Source: Gordionus sp. m RMFG-2023 (taxonomy: Eukaryota; Nematomorpha; Gordioida; Chordodea; Parachordodidae). Taken from it: a DNA stretch of 64,000 nt. Position 1 is the stretch's first letter; every line of letters begins with the position of its first letter. Shown here one piece after another: positions 44,501-55,367 of this stretch. The position numbers and the translations under genes are program-made. Location of the stretch: contig NC_088777.1 in NCBI RefSeq assembly GCF_954871325.1, positions 5,396,509-5,460,508 of the forward strand. Direction: 5' to 3'. The notes under the pieces were generated by a model, which worked only from the letters and a program-made list of their open reading frames with translations, was not told the DNA's origin and made no database searches.

Positions 44501-47180
44501 CAGTTATCAAATATAATAATGATTATCATAAACTATCCAGCTTCCATATATTCTTCACCCCCACTAAAGAAAGCTCCATTGTTCCTCACCAACCCACGTG
44601 ATGATCTCGTTTTTCCACCATCCACCAGGAAAACCTCATTCTCCTGTCAGAAAATAACTGATATTTGATGTATTATTTTAAATTTATTTCTTCTTTTTTT
44701 CAACAGCTACAACACCTAGTTTTAAAAATGCTATTTCTTAGAATCAAATTAATAAAAATATATATTAAATTGATTCTTGTTTAGTGACTTTAAACTGTTA
44801 TTTTAATATTTTATAATTAATTTAAAATTTTATGCCAGCTTTTTGCAAAGAGAGTCAAAGAATGGCCAATCAGCTTAAAATTGCCATAACATGATGTAGA
44901 ATGTTCATAGGAGGTTTTTTTAATAATATAATATAATTTTTAACTAAAAATAATGTATTAAAAAAAGTATTTATTTATGTTTAATATATTAATGCAAAAA
45001 TAAAGGGGGAAAAAAAATACATGTATGACAAGGTGGAGTCTACGTGACCCCAAACTACAAAACACCGCTATAACTTATGTCATGAACCACCCAACAAAAT
45101 CAAAAATTGATGTGCGCGTATATATATTTTACCTAAAAATATTAATTTACTAAAATGATCCAGACAAAAATATCGGAAACAATTTTAGGTAACGTATTTT
45201 CTAATGATCGGAGTCTTCATAGCCCCACTTGTGCGACGAAAGGGGGTTAAATTTATGCATGAATCTTGTATTTATCTCCTAAATTTCTAATAAAAATATA
45301 GAATTATTCTAGTCGGTTTTATTAATGCGTAAAATATTTATATCGGAGACCTGTAGACCAGCATCAAAGTCCCGATCTCAAATAGCTTTGATTAAGCTTG
45401 AGGGTAATCGAAATGGGCATTAACTGGGTGGAAATAAATATAAATTTGGGCCAGTTTTGATCGTATCATATTTTTTCCCCTCTACTAGCATTGCATATCA
45501 TAAATTTAAACTGTATATCTAGAAAAAACGTTGAAAAAAAAAATTCACAATGGATCTTTTAAACAACATGAGCTTTCTCGTTCATTAGAATTCGATAAGA
45601 AACTATTGACAAAATTTAACCACAAGTGACTAAATTTTTCAAAATAGGAGGGATTGTAACGAAATTTTATTAAATTTTGCTGAATGATTTAGTCTTTTCT
45701 TATATTAGGCGTAAAAGCTTTAAACTCCTCAACCCATCTCAGTTTAAGGAGTGATTGAGTAACTATACTCTCGGGCAACTGTATATATTTTTGTTAAATA
45801 TATTTTTATATATCAAAGTTTATAACTAATCTGCCCAGTGCCTACCATCCCCTCTGAATATTTGTGCTATAGGTTGTGGTTATGTAACTCTCAACTATCA
45901 AACATTAGAAATTATATTATTTTTTTTGCGAGATCGTATTTTATGTCGGGATTGCTTTGCCCACATAGTTTTAAGGATGTGAGGATACGACTTATCCTAC
46001 CAAGTATCCCTTTCTTTTTGAAATAGGTTTTATAATTGTCAGCTCAAATTTTGATAATAAAACTAAACGATATGACTTACCTCTAATCCAATTTTTTAAA
46101 TTTATTTTATATAAACACATCTTGAAAACCGTCAAACCTTTATAATGAGGGATCCCTTCGCTATCGCTTCCATTCACGTGACCATTTAAAATACTTTCTT
46201 CTGATAGGTGAATACCATCCGAGGCTAAGATCTTGATAGAGCCAGTTTTTTTCTTCAAATCCTCAAATAAATTTATAACGTTTTTATTTTGTTCTTCGTC
46301 TTGATCAGATTTATTGCTTGTTGGTTTATTTTCAGTGTTAAATTCGACCAAAAAATCGTAATAAGTTTTTAGCGTTTTGCTAGGCCGCGATTCGATATGG
46401 TTTAAGCTGACGTGGTGTTTCTATAGATTTTTAATAAAGAGAATTACTTTAATTTTCTTTCTTCTTTCCTTGCTTCCTTCCTTCCTTCCTTCCTTCCTTC
46501 CTTCCTTCCTTCCTTATTTCCTCTTTCTTTCTTAAATACTAAAATTGTTGTTAAATATTACTTCAAAAATTTTCAAAATTTTTGCCAAAGCTCCTATGGA
46601 TTCAATCAGCGAAAAAGTGATCCGCATTCTTGGAAGTTTCTTAACCTCCAAAGCTTCTCGTATCATATTTTTGTCCCACTAATAAACAAAATGATTTATT
46701 TTTATTTTAGTTAAATAAATATCGTATCCTGTTCTTGAATCATCATTAAATAGATATCAGGATATCTTCTTTCGTTTTTTTTAAACGAAAATTTAATAAT
46801 TCGATTCAAATATAACGTTCATTCCTTAGGGCATAGCCAAAAGGGGAGGGGGACGTGAGAACGCCCTCTTCCCTAAATTCCCCTTGTTTTTCGTGTAAAA
46901 ATAATTTTAAGCTAAAAAAAACACCCATACCCTCTCCTCCTTCACTCATTCAAATGTCACTATAAAAAATAGTAAAAAAAAAAATTCGGAAGAAAGAAGG
47001 CAAACTAATTTAAAAAACCATACAACTCGGTAAACTGCCTAAGAGTGATTCCCCTCCATCTCCATAGCGTACTCCCTGGCTACATATGATTCATTATATT
47101 ACAATAAGTTGACTCACGTGGTCCCCATTTTCTGTGGCGTGTTCCTCGACAACCGAATTTTTTTGAGTTGACACTGACAT
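38402..47180 (-). CDS. PAH: Phenylalanine-4-hydroxylase-type aromatic amino acid hydroxylase, complete
   Basis: This enzyme uses non-heme iron, tetrahydrobiopterin and O2 to hydroxylate phenylalanine to tyrosine in the cytosol. Twelve exons (47118-47180, 46562-46678, 46081-46420, 43770-43864, 43299-43366, 43026-43076, 42541-42686, 41962-42088, 41349-41475, 40809-40904, 39288-39421, 38402-38528) join with GT/AG borders and matching phases to 1491 nt, or 496 residues. Residues about 41-110 form an ACT-type regulatory domain ([16 protein letters not shown] strand, then NHIESRPSK). The catalytic domain has the iron ligands H340 and H345 (DVCHELLGH) and E385 (FTVEFG). [19 protein letters not shown] and ATIPR match PAH better than tryptophan or tyrosine hydroxylase. 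The linker after the ACT domain is longer than in human PAH (452 aa). The C-terminal tail (about 13 residues after NSFFND is missing) may be too short for a full tetramerisation helix. Confidence 0.95.
38645..38708. repeat. Tiny foldback related to 49461-49545
   Basis: It begins GGTTGTGTC and ends ACACAGC, with an AT-rich middle. This is the same word pair as the copy at 49461. Confidence 0.45.
39288..39421 (-). CDS. PAH: PAH exon 11
   Basis: [20 protein letters not shown] and [18 protein letters not shown]. The Met split with exon 12 is restored in phase. Confidence 0.95.
39526..39605 (-). repeat. tRNA-like sequence (SINE head or tRNA relic)
   Basis: On the - strand, TAGCCCATAGTCTAGCGCGG resembles an A box and GTGTTTGAATCCAGG a B box at tRNA spacing. 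No acceptor stem pairs. It lies in PAH intron 10. Confidence 0.45.
40545..40754 (-). pseudogene. LINE C-terminal tail fragment
   Basis: [12 protein letters not shown] followed by [20 protein letters not shown] matches the tail of non-LTR retrotransposon polyproteins (RGRPK..W, then D..DR..W). It lies in PAH intron 10 in the same orientation. It differs from the 29915-30415 tail. Confidence 0.7.
40809..40904 (-). CDS. PAH: PAH exon 10, with iron ligand E385
   Basis: [20 protein letters not shown] then [12 protein letters not shown]. 32 codons, phase 0 on both sides. Confidence 0.97.
41090..41310. repeat. MITE family A with perfect target duplication, in PAH intron 9
   Basis: A 221-bp foldback flanked by ATCATGAT (41082-41089 and 41311-41318). 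The target site is itself palindromic. Its right duplication ends 30 bp after the exon 9 donor in the direction of transcription. Confidence 0.92.
41349..41475 (-). CDS. PAH: PAH exon 9, with iron ligands H340 and H345
   Basis: [20 protein letters not shown] and [11 protein letters not shown]. Acceptor CTAATAG, donor ACA|GTAATA. Confidence 0.97.
41962..42088 (-). CDS. PAH: PAH exon 8
   Basis: [20 protein letters not shown] and [17 protein letters not shown]. Acceptor TGTACAG, donor CC|GTAAGC. Confidence 0.96.
42541..42686 (-). CDS. PAH: PAH exon 7
   Basis: [16 protein letters not shown] and [14 protein letters not shown]. Acceptor TTTTACCCCAG. Confidence 0.97.
43026..43076 (-). CDS. PAH: PAH exon 6
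   Basis: [19 protein letters not shown] when joined in phase to its neighbours. 51 nt. Confidence 0.95.
43299..43366 (-). CDS. PAH: PAH exon 5
   Basis: [20 protein letters not shown]. The acceptor ATCATTAG precedes GGATTC. Confidence 0.95.
43462..43704. repeat. G-type MITE in PAH intron 4
   Basis: It starts TAGAGATATGCAAATTACTG and ends GGAACACTA. The flanks GTTCGCGT (43454-43461) and ATTTGCGT (43705-43712) match 6 of 8, and both mismatches are transitions. It lies 66 bp from exon 4. Confidence 0.75.
43770..43864 (-). CDS. PAH: PAH exon 4
   Basis: [20 protein letters not shown] and [11 protein letters not shown]. The Asp at the junction is restored in phase from exon 3. Confidence 0.95.
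44050..44650. other. Unexplained coding-like blocks in PAH intron 3
   Basis: Two GC-richer blocks have open frames. 44051-44335 on the - strand ends [20 protein letters not shown]. 44530-44650 on the - strand follows a TGACAG acceptor-like site and reads [20 protein letters not shown]. Neither is needed to build PAH. They could be alternative exons, a nested gene or repeat DNA. Confidence 0.3.
46081..46420 (-). CDS. PAH: PAH exon 3: end of the ACT domain and long linker
   Basis: [15 protein letters not shown] continues the ACT domain. [19 protein letters not shown] follows, then a linker of about 50 residues. It ends R|GTAAGT in phase 1, a perfect donor. Confidence 0.92.
46472..46515. repeat. 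(CCTT)n microsatellite in PAH intron 2
   Basis: About ten tandem TTCC units lie within the 141-bp intron between exons 2 and 3. Confidence 0.95.
46562..46678 (-). CDS. PAH: PAH exon 2: start of the ACT domain
   Basis: [20 protein letters not shown] aligns with the family's [20 protein letters not shown]. 39 codons, phase 0 on both sides, acceptor TTTATTAG. Confidence 0.93.
46826..46900. repeat. hAT-type terminus in PAH intron 1
   Basis: GGCATAGCCAAAAGGGGAGG followed by a C-rich block resembles the termini at 6107, 24845 and 62988. No partner end is recognised. Confidence 0.4.
47118..47180 (-). CDS. PAH: PAH exon 1
   Basis: ATG 47180 opens [20 protein letters not shown], then His, before the strong donor CAC|GTGAGT. 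This is a short hydrophilic N-terminus, as is usual before the ACT domain. No better upstream ATG is linked. Confidence 0.85.
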
Positions 47181-47975
47181 AATATTTCCCACGGATTTTT
47201 CAATCAAGCAGAGGGGTGGTTAACTTAAAAAAAAATAATCGATACGGTTAAAAAAAATAAAATAAATATTTTATTTATTTATTGCACATTATAAACGCGA
47301 AAGTTAAATTTAAAAGTATAATTGCATTTTAAAGAATAGATTTTCCAACCAGGTATTTTTTTACAAAACATTTTGCTCCTCCAGGATATAAAAATTTTTT
47401 ATTTTTTCTAGTGTCACTCACTAGCATTGCCAATTTTTTTTTTTTTTTTTACATATAAAAGCAATTTTATTTTATATAAATTGGACTAATACATCGATAG
47501 AAATATTTTAAATTGTAAGGGAAAACTATTGTCATTGTTGACAGTCAATTATAATAAAAAACGTTAAAAATTTATTCTTTCTTTATGGATATTTGTTTTG
47601 GCAGCTTTTACGTATCTTTAGCATTCATCATATATATAAAATAGTTATGAATATATATTTGTTTCATTTTTTATAAGATAGATTGCGCTCCTGATATACC
47701 TTTCCATAAAAAGTAGAGTGTAGTGTTTTATTATCATTTCTTCCCTTTTTTTAAAAACAATATAATATTGGTTAATGATGCTTACTACCAAGTGAATGTA
47801 TGGAAATATTTTAAATACCAATCTAATTTGCTAAATACCGACCAAAATTTTTTAAAATGTAATAAGACCCTTATTATTTAATATATTAATACGGAATCAC
47901 GTGGTCGAGTCCGGCCTTCTATATATCATCCCCCCAAGGATGGAACCACCAAGTTAGAATAAGAAAAAAAACATG
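47181..47975. other. Sequence upstream of PAH
   Basis: AT-rich and non-coding, and expected to hold the PAH promoter. No specific element can be named. Confidence 0.35.
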
Positions 47976-48052
47976 AACATTCCTGGGATTCGAACCCGGG
48001 AGCATAGGATAAGTAAGCCAAGCTCTTGCTTACTAGGCCATAGAGGCTTTCC
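47976..48052 (-). repeat. tRNA-like sequence (SINE head or tRNA relic)
   Basis: On the - strand TGGCCTAGTAAGCAAGAGC is a good A box and GGGTTCGAATCCC a perfect B box. The T stem pairs at 4 of 5 positions, but the bases that should form the acceptor stem do not pair, so it is not a working tRNA. Confidence 0.6.
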
Positions 48053-48218
48053 AAAAATCACGATTTTTCAAATATATATTATAAATATATTTGGTAGTGC
48101 CTATCCAAATGAAAAATGAACAAAATTCAAATTTGATAGATGGTACCTTAAGGTACCAAGCATAATTAACCTATAATATTATATAAACTACAAATTAGCT
48201 TAGAGACCTTTATACACT

Positions 48219-48334
48219 TAGTGTTGTTAAACGGCTCGTTTTGAGCCGATTTAAAAAAACGGCTAACTCAAAATTTCATCTAGAATAATATTACTCAAGC
48301 CTGAAGATTTTGTTTGTAGAAGGAACAAAGGTCC
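48219..48334. repeat. MITE family A, left half only
   Basis: TAGTGTTGTTAAACGGCTCG through AGAAGGAACAAAGGT matches the A consensus, then the similarity stops. Confidence 0.85.
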
Positions 48335-49223
48335 CCTAAAATAAAGTGATTTGGAGATCTTTTCTACCTTGAAAAGTATCCTACTGATGAAGCTTAAGAC
48401 TGATGAAGCTTAAGCGTTATATTTCCGTTCCTATCGAGGGCAACTATAAGTTTCTACACTTATTTTACCATTTATCCATATAATTTTTTTTAACACTAAT
48501 TCTTTTAATTTTATTATATTAATATAATTTATGGTTTTTAAATTTCGGCTTTTCATCTTTTTGATAAAATTATTTTTAGTTTTTCTTTTATAAATTATCA
48601 CTTATTAATATTTAAATTACGTTGCAAATTTTATTTTTATTTTTAAATATAAAAATTTATTATTTCAAATCATTTTTTAAAATTATAATTAAAAACATAT
48701 GTTATATATTTATCGAAACAAAATTTTTAATTTTTAATTTTAACTGTTTCGTCTTAAATTTCACGATTGGTCAATCCATATAAAAATATGTCAAAAAAAT
48801 AATAATTTTATTTATTTATCAAATAATTAGGGAACAATATTTTATAAAATCAATATATATTTTAATTTTTAAAATTAATATCAATTATCGAGATTTTGTG
48901 GAGGGGAGATAAAAAAATGATTTGTCAAAAGTTTTATAAAAATTTAGCGAAAATCAACCTTCAATGGCGTAAGGCTAATAGCCTTTATAGGTGGCGAGGG
49001 GGGGTCGTTGTGCCCAAACTGTTTCAAAACTTTTTAATCGCTCAAACGAAAACTGATGTTTTAACAGTTACGAAAAGTTTTTTAAACAAATGTTTTTCGA
49101 TCAATATTTTTATTTTTTAACAATTTTAAAAAATTAAAATATGTTTTGGCGACACGTGATAAATGTAAAATTCTATCTAAAAATTAATTTATTTTTTAAA
49201 AAATAAAATCAGATTTTTCGGAA
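48335..49223. other. AT-rich intergenic sequence
   Basis: No recognised gene. A + strand open frame at 48896-49120 has no recognisable product. Confidence 0.4.
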
Positions 49224-49376
49224 TAGTGTTGTTAAACCGGCTCGATTTTTTAAAATCAGCTGATTCAATACAAAAGAAAATTACTCGATAGAAGCAAAAT
49301 CTCCGGGCTTGCGTAATATTTTTTTGGCTAAAATGTCGGTCTAGCTATTTTTAAAAATTGTTTAACAACAACACCA
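49224..49376. repeat. Diverged A-type MITE
   Basis: TAGTGTTGTTAAACCGGCTCG-like left end and TTTAACAACAACACC right end. The flanks TTTCGGA and CTTTCGGA suggest a decayed duplication. Confidence 0.65.
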
Positions 49377-49460
49377 CCCTTTCGGAGGTTCTCCAAAAAT
49401 TTTAGATATCCTAACTTTAAAGAAGGCCAATCCCTCTTTTCTAAAATTTATTAATTCTCA

Positions 49461-49545
49461 GGTTGTGTCCAAAATGTTTTGTAATTAATTTGCAAAAATT
49501 TATAAATTTTAAGAAATTTTTTATCAAAGCATTTTGGACACAGCC
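49461..49545. repeat. 85-bp foldback element
   Basis: GGTTGTGTCCAAAATG at the left and CATTTTGGACACAGCC at the right are inverted. The right end is followed by TTA. A TA-type (mariner-like) MITE is possible but not shown. A related copy is at 38645-38708. Confidence 0.6.
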
Positions 49546-49978
49546 TTACCAAAATGTTAGAAAAATCTGAGTGCTAATAAAAAAAAAAGCAACAACAAAG
49601 GGGAAATAATTTCATGTTTAACGTCCTGCTAGTGCCAACGTTAATAAAAGAAAAATAATTTCTATGAATAAAAAAAAGTTTAAATTTACAATCAGGATAT
49701 ATATCGAAAAAAATTTTTTTTTTACTATTTTTTAAGGATGTAAATCGAAAGAAATTTTTACGATTCATATATTTAATTCTTCCTTTTATATTTCGGAATA
49801 AAACATTTTTTTGTTAAGATATTATTTTGAGGAGATGATTAAATTTTTGTTTATATTATTATTTTTTTTTGAATAAAAAATAGATTTTAAATTTAAAAAA
49901 AAAATTATGATGTATATAATATAAATTTTTAAATAATGTTATATAGGAAATAATATGTATGTATATATATATAAATAT

Positions 49979-50218
49979 ATCAAAGACCTGCAGACCAGGC
50001 CCTAAGCCCGTCTCGTTTACCCGGACCGGTCCGTATTTTTATTTTTTTAAATATACCCGGGTCGGTCTGGGCCTAAAAAAATTTTTTTTAAATACACGGG
50101 CCGGGCCGGATATTATAAAACCTAATTTAAATAGTCATTATTATTAGCTATAAAAATTAAATATTTTTAAAAGCATCTAGGCTGGGCCCTGAAAATGGTA
50201 CCTCTGCAGTTCTTGGAT
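49979..50218. repeat. G-type repeat
   Basis: The left end TATCAAAGACCTGCAGACC and the right end CTGCAGTTCTTGGATA are inverted. Inner blocks include CCGGACCGGTCCG, CCGGGTCGG and GGGCCGGGCCGG. Confidence 0.7.
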
Positions 50219-50888
50219 AGATATATCGTCGGGCCAGAATCGGAGTGCTCCACTTGCGCAAATGTTTAAAAATGAGAAAGTCAAAATTAAAGTTTAAAAT
50301 CAAATATAGGAAAGAAAAGCTTATTTGATCAATTTTGACAGATTGGCAAAAATTAATATTTTTTTTAAAATCTAGTTTTTGTTTCCACTTCTGACTCAAA
50401 AATTTTGAAAAATATCTAGTGGAGTACTCCAATCAGGCCAATAATTTTTTTAAGCTTATAAAATATCATCATTTATAGTTGTTTACGATATCATCAAAAA
50501 AATTTAATCGAAAAAGAATTATAAAAAAAACAATATATTATTTAAGGGTCAATGTATTTTATTTTTTAAGTGCGTTTTTTATATATATATATAATTTTAA
50601 AAATATCATTCTATCAAGAATGTATTCCGACATATGTTTAGGGAAACCTATTCTTTGATCTTTTGGAAAATTTTGCCATGAACTTTTGAACCTGATAAAA
50701 TTTTCATCATTTATTTTTTAATAATTTTAAATTATAAATTTCTCAAAAAATTAACGGGTTGAAAGTTCATAGAGGTAGGTGGTATTTCTAAACAACTAGA
50801 ATAAATTTGCGGTATCAGACTTATAATTTTTTTTTTTTAAAAAAAAAATACCTTGCTTAAAAAAAAGTAGATCAATCTTATAAATAAC

Positions 50889-51069
50889 TAGTGTTGTTAA
50901 ACGGCTTATTATTCAGCAAAATATTACGCAAGCCTGAATATTTTGCTCGCAGATGGCACAAAGGTTTGGACATTTAGCGAAATCTCAAGGAACAGACCAT
51001 ATTTTTTTCTGGCTAAAATTTGGAGTTAGGCCTAAAAATCGGCTCAAATCGATCGATTTAAGAACATAT
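50889..51069. repeat. MITE family A, decayed
   Basis: The left end TAGTGTTGTTAAACGGC and the internal ATATTACGCAAGCCTGAA match the consensus. The right arm ends ATCGATTTAAGAACAT, degenerate. Confidence 0.75.
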
Positions 51070-51347
51070 TGACCCGAAAAAAACCCTTTGAACGCTATAG
51101 CATATTCAATGAAAATCTCGCAAGACGAACAATTAAAAAACAACTTAAATTAACAGATTATAAATTTAATTATTACAAAAAAAAATATTTATTAAAATTA
51201 ACCTCACATTTTATTTTAATGAATAGTATAAACACATTGCTTATAAAAAAAAATCATTATAATATCCTATTACAATTTCGTATATTAAGAAATAAAATAG
51301 TTATTTCTCCATTGACGACAAAAATTGAGATTTTCTAATCTCACTTT

Positions 51348-51541
51348 TAGTGTTTGTAAAATGGCTCGTTTTTGAGCCGATTTTTAAAAACGGCTAACTC
51401 AGTATTTCATCCAGAAATATAAGAAGCAAACCTGAAGATTTTGCTCATAGGAAGGAACAAAGGTCTAGATATATATGTTCGAAATCTTAGATTTAGTCAA
51501 TATTTTTCTGGCTAAAATATTGAGATAGCTTAACAAAACTA
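51348..51541. repeat. MITE family A with perfect target duplication
   Basis: 194 bp, flanked by CTCACTTT (51340-51347 and 51542-51549). The right arm is shortened internally, but the terminal TTAACAAAACTA is kept. Confidence 0.88.
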
Positions 51542-52364
51542 CTCACTTTTAATGATATAAAACACAAATTTATATATACAAATTCTTTTTTAAATACCTG
51601 AAAATTGATGACGGAATGATTATTGATATAATCTTTATTTTAAATTTATCAAGTATTAACTCGATATATCTTTCTTTATTAATTTATGTATTTGTTTTTA
51701 TTTTTAAAATTATAAAAAAATTTTTAATGGTATATTATGCTAATTTCTTAGTAAAAAATGATAAACTAATGATATTTTCTTTTATATATTTTTTTAGAAT
51801 TATTATGGTTATATTATTATTACATCATCATATTTAATTTGCATTGCCAAATGTAAATGTATATGATGTGGTATGATTTTTATCTTTCAAAAAATATATT
51901 TTTTTAAGTATAATTGTTTTTTGTAAAATGAAGGTAACCACCGAATATATTAATTAACAAAAAATATATCAATTTTTTTATATATATATCAATTATGTTT
52001 GTTTTTACTTGCCAACATTTCGTATTAGTTGATTTACTTTCTTATAACGAATATTAATATTTTATATTATACATTACCACCAATGTGCGAAAATTAGGCC
52101 ATGTATAAGGGAAAGAACAGCAATAGAGTGTTACTATCCTTCTGCACTTAAGTCAGAGATTCCTATATACCCCACTAAGCCTCTGAAGTAAAATACCTTT
52201 CTTGAAATTATATCCCTCTATTCCAAAAAAGCGGCAACATCTGATTTGTTTACCCGTCTCCTCCGCCCCCCACTAACTTGCTTCTGAATTTCTACTATTT
52301 GGTTTTCTTGAATCAAGTTTAAGTACCCTTTAAGCTAATAGCAGTTAAAGAAAAAATTTTAATC

Positions 52365-52473
52365 CGCCCGCCACCCGCCTATTGAGAATATTTTAGCCCG
52401 CCTGACCACATCAGACCAAAGCATGAGCGGACATGGGAGAGCGGATTAAAAACCCGCTCATTGCACACCTCTA
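52365..52473. repeat. Right end of a GCGGG-motif hAT-like repeat
   Basis: Read inward from 52473 it begins TAGAGGTGTGCAATGAGCGG. GC blocks CCCGCCTGACC and CCCGCCACCCGCC follow. It is related in style to family G. The left end was not found. Confidence 0.55.
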
Positions 52474-53129
52474 ACCTATATCATATGATAGAAACAATAA
52501 AAAATTTTAGTAAAAAGGGGGTTCCTCTAATTTTGAAACAACTGCTTCTGTATATACCCTTTGTAAAATCCAAATTTCTATAAAGAATATGTTATTAAAC
52601 TCGTTGGCATATGCCAAAAGAGTTGTTATTTTCGGTTTCAAAAATGATTCAATATTAAAGTTGGGTCTCCATCCTTGGAGCAAAATTCTTTAATAATATT
52701 TTTTTTTGAAAACTCTATAAAGTCTTACGTATTCTAATGGTATATTTACCTAATATCCACCCCCCCCCCCTTACTCTTGCCAATCCATTTACTTATATGA
52801 TAATTTTTTCACCCTTTTATTTTTCTTAAAAATATAGCTTTTCGACGCGATAAAAAATTTCAATATTATTTCCCCTCTATTTTTTTTAAATTTTATTTCG
52901 GTAAAATTATTATAATCACAAAAGAATGAATATCAAATATGAATATATAATTTCACTATTCATTTTTTTTTTCTTCTCATTATAAATACTATTTTGACGG
53001 TTGAGAACTATCTAATTCTGATGAAATGTTTCCGAAAAAAACCTATATTTTCTAAGACTAGAAAGCTCATTTTGCGGCGAATGGGTATTATGGGTATTCC
53101 ATCTTTACAGCCCAGTGATATATAATTAG

Positions 53130-53770
53130 TTTTTAAAAAGCGAAGAAGATCACGAATGCAGAAAACGATATTAATAAAATTGATAAAAGAATCGAGGAAA
53201 AAGTCAGGGATCAAGATCTCCACTCAAAAAAAATTAGCAGATTTTATGCCTTGTCATATGATAATGATTCCGTAGATTCTTACATTGTACCTTTGTTGGA
53301 GTATAGAGGAACAATGACAAGTATTTATAAAGCTGATTATAATAAAAATCGTGTTAAAAGAAAATTATTCCAAAATGGATTATGGATGTAGCAACCAAGT
53401 TTTCAACTATTGTCATAATCAATTTATAAAGGTGAAAAATATTTTTAAAAGGATAGGAAAAAAAATCAAATCAAATGATGATAATGGATTTGTGAATATT
53501 TTAAAGAAAAAGTCATCAAAATCGCTCAAAACAGAGGACTAAACCCGAATACGGTAAAATTGAAAAAGTTGAAAATTGAGGAAACACAATAAGGGGAAAT
53601 CAAGGAATCTAAAACCAATATACATAATAATGCAAGGTAACTCCTGGGAAGATGAATCAGCCATCTCAGACTTCTAACTAAATTAGAACAAATCTATAAG
53701 GGAATTGGTGATCTAAAAGAAAAAGAGGAAAAACTAAATTAGCAAAGACTCGGAGTTCAGAAGTGGTTCA
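53130..53770 (+). pseudogene. Unidentified broken coding sequence
   Basis: The + strand carries Lys/Glu-rich protein-like segments, for example IDKRIEEKVRDQDLHSKKIS and SYIVPLLEYRG, then NRGLNPNTVKLKKLKIEE and LGVQKWFIDNPSFPSD, in changing frames. It looks like a decayed gene or transposon open frame and not a functioning exon set. The family is not recognised. Confidence 0.35.
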
Positions 53771-54539
53771 TAGACAACCCTTCCTTTCCCTCTGATCTTC
53801 CTTAAGCGCCGTTAAAAAAAAGCCTTGCTTATGAAACTGATCGCGTTTCTATATATATATATATATTTTATTTCTTATATATTAATTTCTACCCTAAAAT
53901 AAATATACATATACAAAAATAAAACAAAGTTTAAATTATTTTTGCTAAGTTACATTTTTTTCTTTTTTCATAGTTCATCAATTTATTATGGACAATATAA
54001 CCATGGTCTACCCTAAGAATCATAGATCATAATAACTATCCATTTTTTATGTAATAACCAGATCTAGCCCATCTGGGATCCTATGAACCACAGTAGAATA
54101 TCAATCTTCTTTTAATATTATTATTTTAGAGGAATTTGAAGGTTTAAATATTCATATACATTGTTACGACACAATGTTATTTAAATTTTCAGAAAAATCT
54201 TTTTTTGTTATCGAGGAAATTTTTATAATCTTTAAAAAACACAGTTGTTAATTATTTTTTAACATATTTTTGCTCTCTTTTATAACCCTATTTCTCGGAT
54301 CAAACTGCGGTTAAAAAACATTATATGTATACTGTCACTATTTATTAGTCGTTTTGCTATCGCTAGGCTCGCTCTCTTATTGGTTGAAACCGATTAATTT
54401 TTAATTTTGACAACCAATTTACAATATTTTATTTTATTTTATTATTTTTTTAAAATAGATTCATATTTTTATTTTATCGTAAATTTGTGCAGAAATAATT
54501 TATTTAATATTTTTTTGTAAAACAATTTATAACCTAGAC

Positions 54540-54762
54540 TAGCGTTGTTAAACGGCTCGTTTTGAGCCGATTTTAAAAAAGGGCTAACTCATTAATTTTA
54601 GCCAGAAAAAATATTGCCTAAGTCTCGAGATTTTGCTAATAGATGTCCAAACCTTTGTTCCTTCTACAAAGAAAATCTTCAGGGCTTTGATATTATTCTA
54701 GATGAAATATTAAGTTAGCCATTTTTAAAAATCGGCTCAAAACGAGTCGTTTAACAGCATTA
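54540..54762. repeat. MITE family A with perfect target duplication
   Basis: 223 bp, ends TAGCGTTGTTAAACGGCTCG and TTTAACAGCATTA, flanked by ACCTAGAC (54532-54539 and 54763-54770). Confidence 0.92.
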
Positions 54763-55131
54763 ACCTAGACTATCAGACTAAATAAATGCTTATTTATTTT
54801 CAAATTAACAAATTTGAGTTAAACCAATTAATTTTAGTAAAAGTGAAAATTGTTATAATAGTTCGGCAAAATCAAATTTACGGAATATGTTTTATTTTTG
54901 GAAGAAATTCATAAAAAACATGGAATCATGCGGACAATTCATCTTCTTATCCGATGATTGCGGTAAATTAAAAAGCTCGGGGACAGGTTTCTAAAATGGA
55001 TAAAACAAAAAATGGCTAAAAAATTTGGGAATCTCGCTATAGAAATCTCCTAGAAAATTTTTTAAAATAGTTTACTTTATCAAAACAAATATATAACTTT
55101 ATACAAATAAATTTTTTACTACGCCTACAAA

Positions 55132-55359
55132 TAGTGTTATTAAACGGCTCGTTTTGAGCCGATTTTTAAAAACGACTAACAACTCAATATCTAATCTAGA
55201 AAAATATTAGGCAAGCCTGAAGATTTTGCTCATAGAAGGAACCAAAGGTCTAAACATTACATTATCGAAACCTCGAGGGTTAGTCAATATTTTTCTGGCG
55301 AAAATATTGAGCTAGCCGTTTCTAAAAATCGGCTCAAAACGAGCCGTTTAACAACACTA
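55132..55359. repeat. MITE family A with perfect target duplication
   Basis: 228 bp, flanked by CCTACAAA (55124-55131 and 55360-55367). It lies 370 bp from the previous A copy. Confidence 0.92.
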
Positions 55360-55367
55360 CCTACAAA

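Larger units (their letters stand above)
51550..54531. other. AT-rich intergenic stretch
   Basis: Apart from the two entries below I see no gene or RNA. Confidence 0.35.

Noticed and set aside
47976-48052. Functional tRNA gene
   Set aside because: A and B boxes are present, but the acceptor stem does not pair.
51069-51338. 89-residue open frame after an A-type MITE
   Set aside because: Lys/Asn/Ile composition expected of AT-rich DNA, with no start context or splice support.
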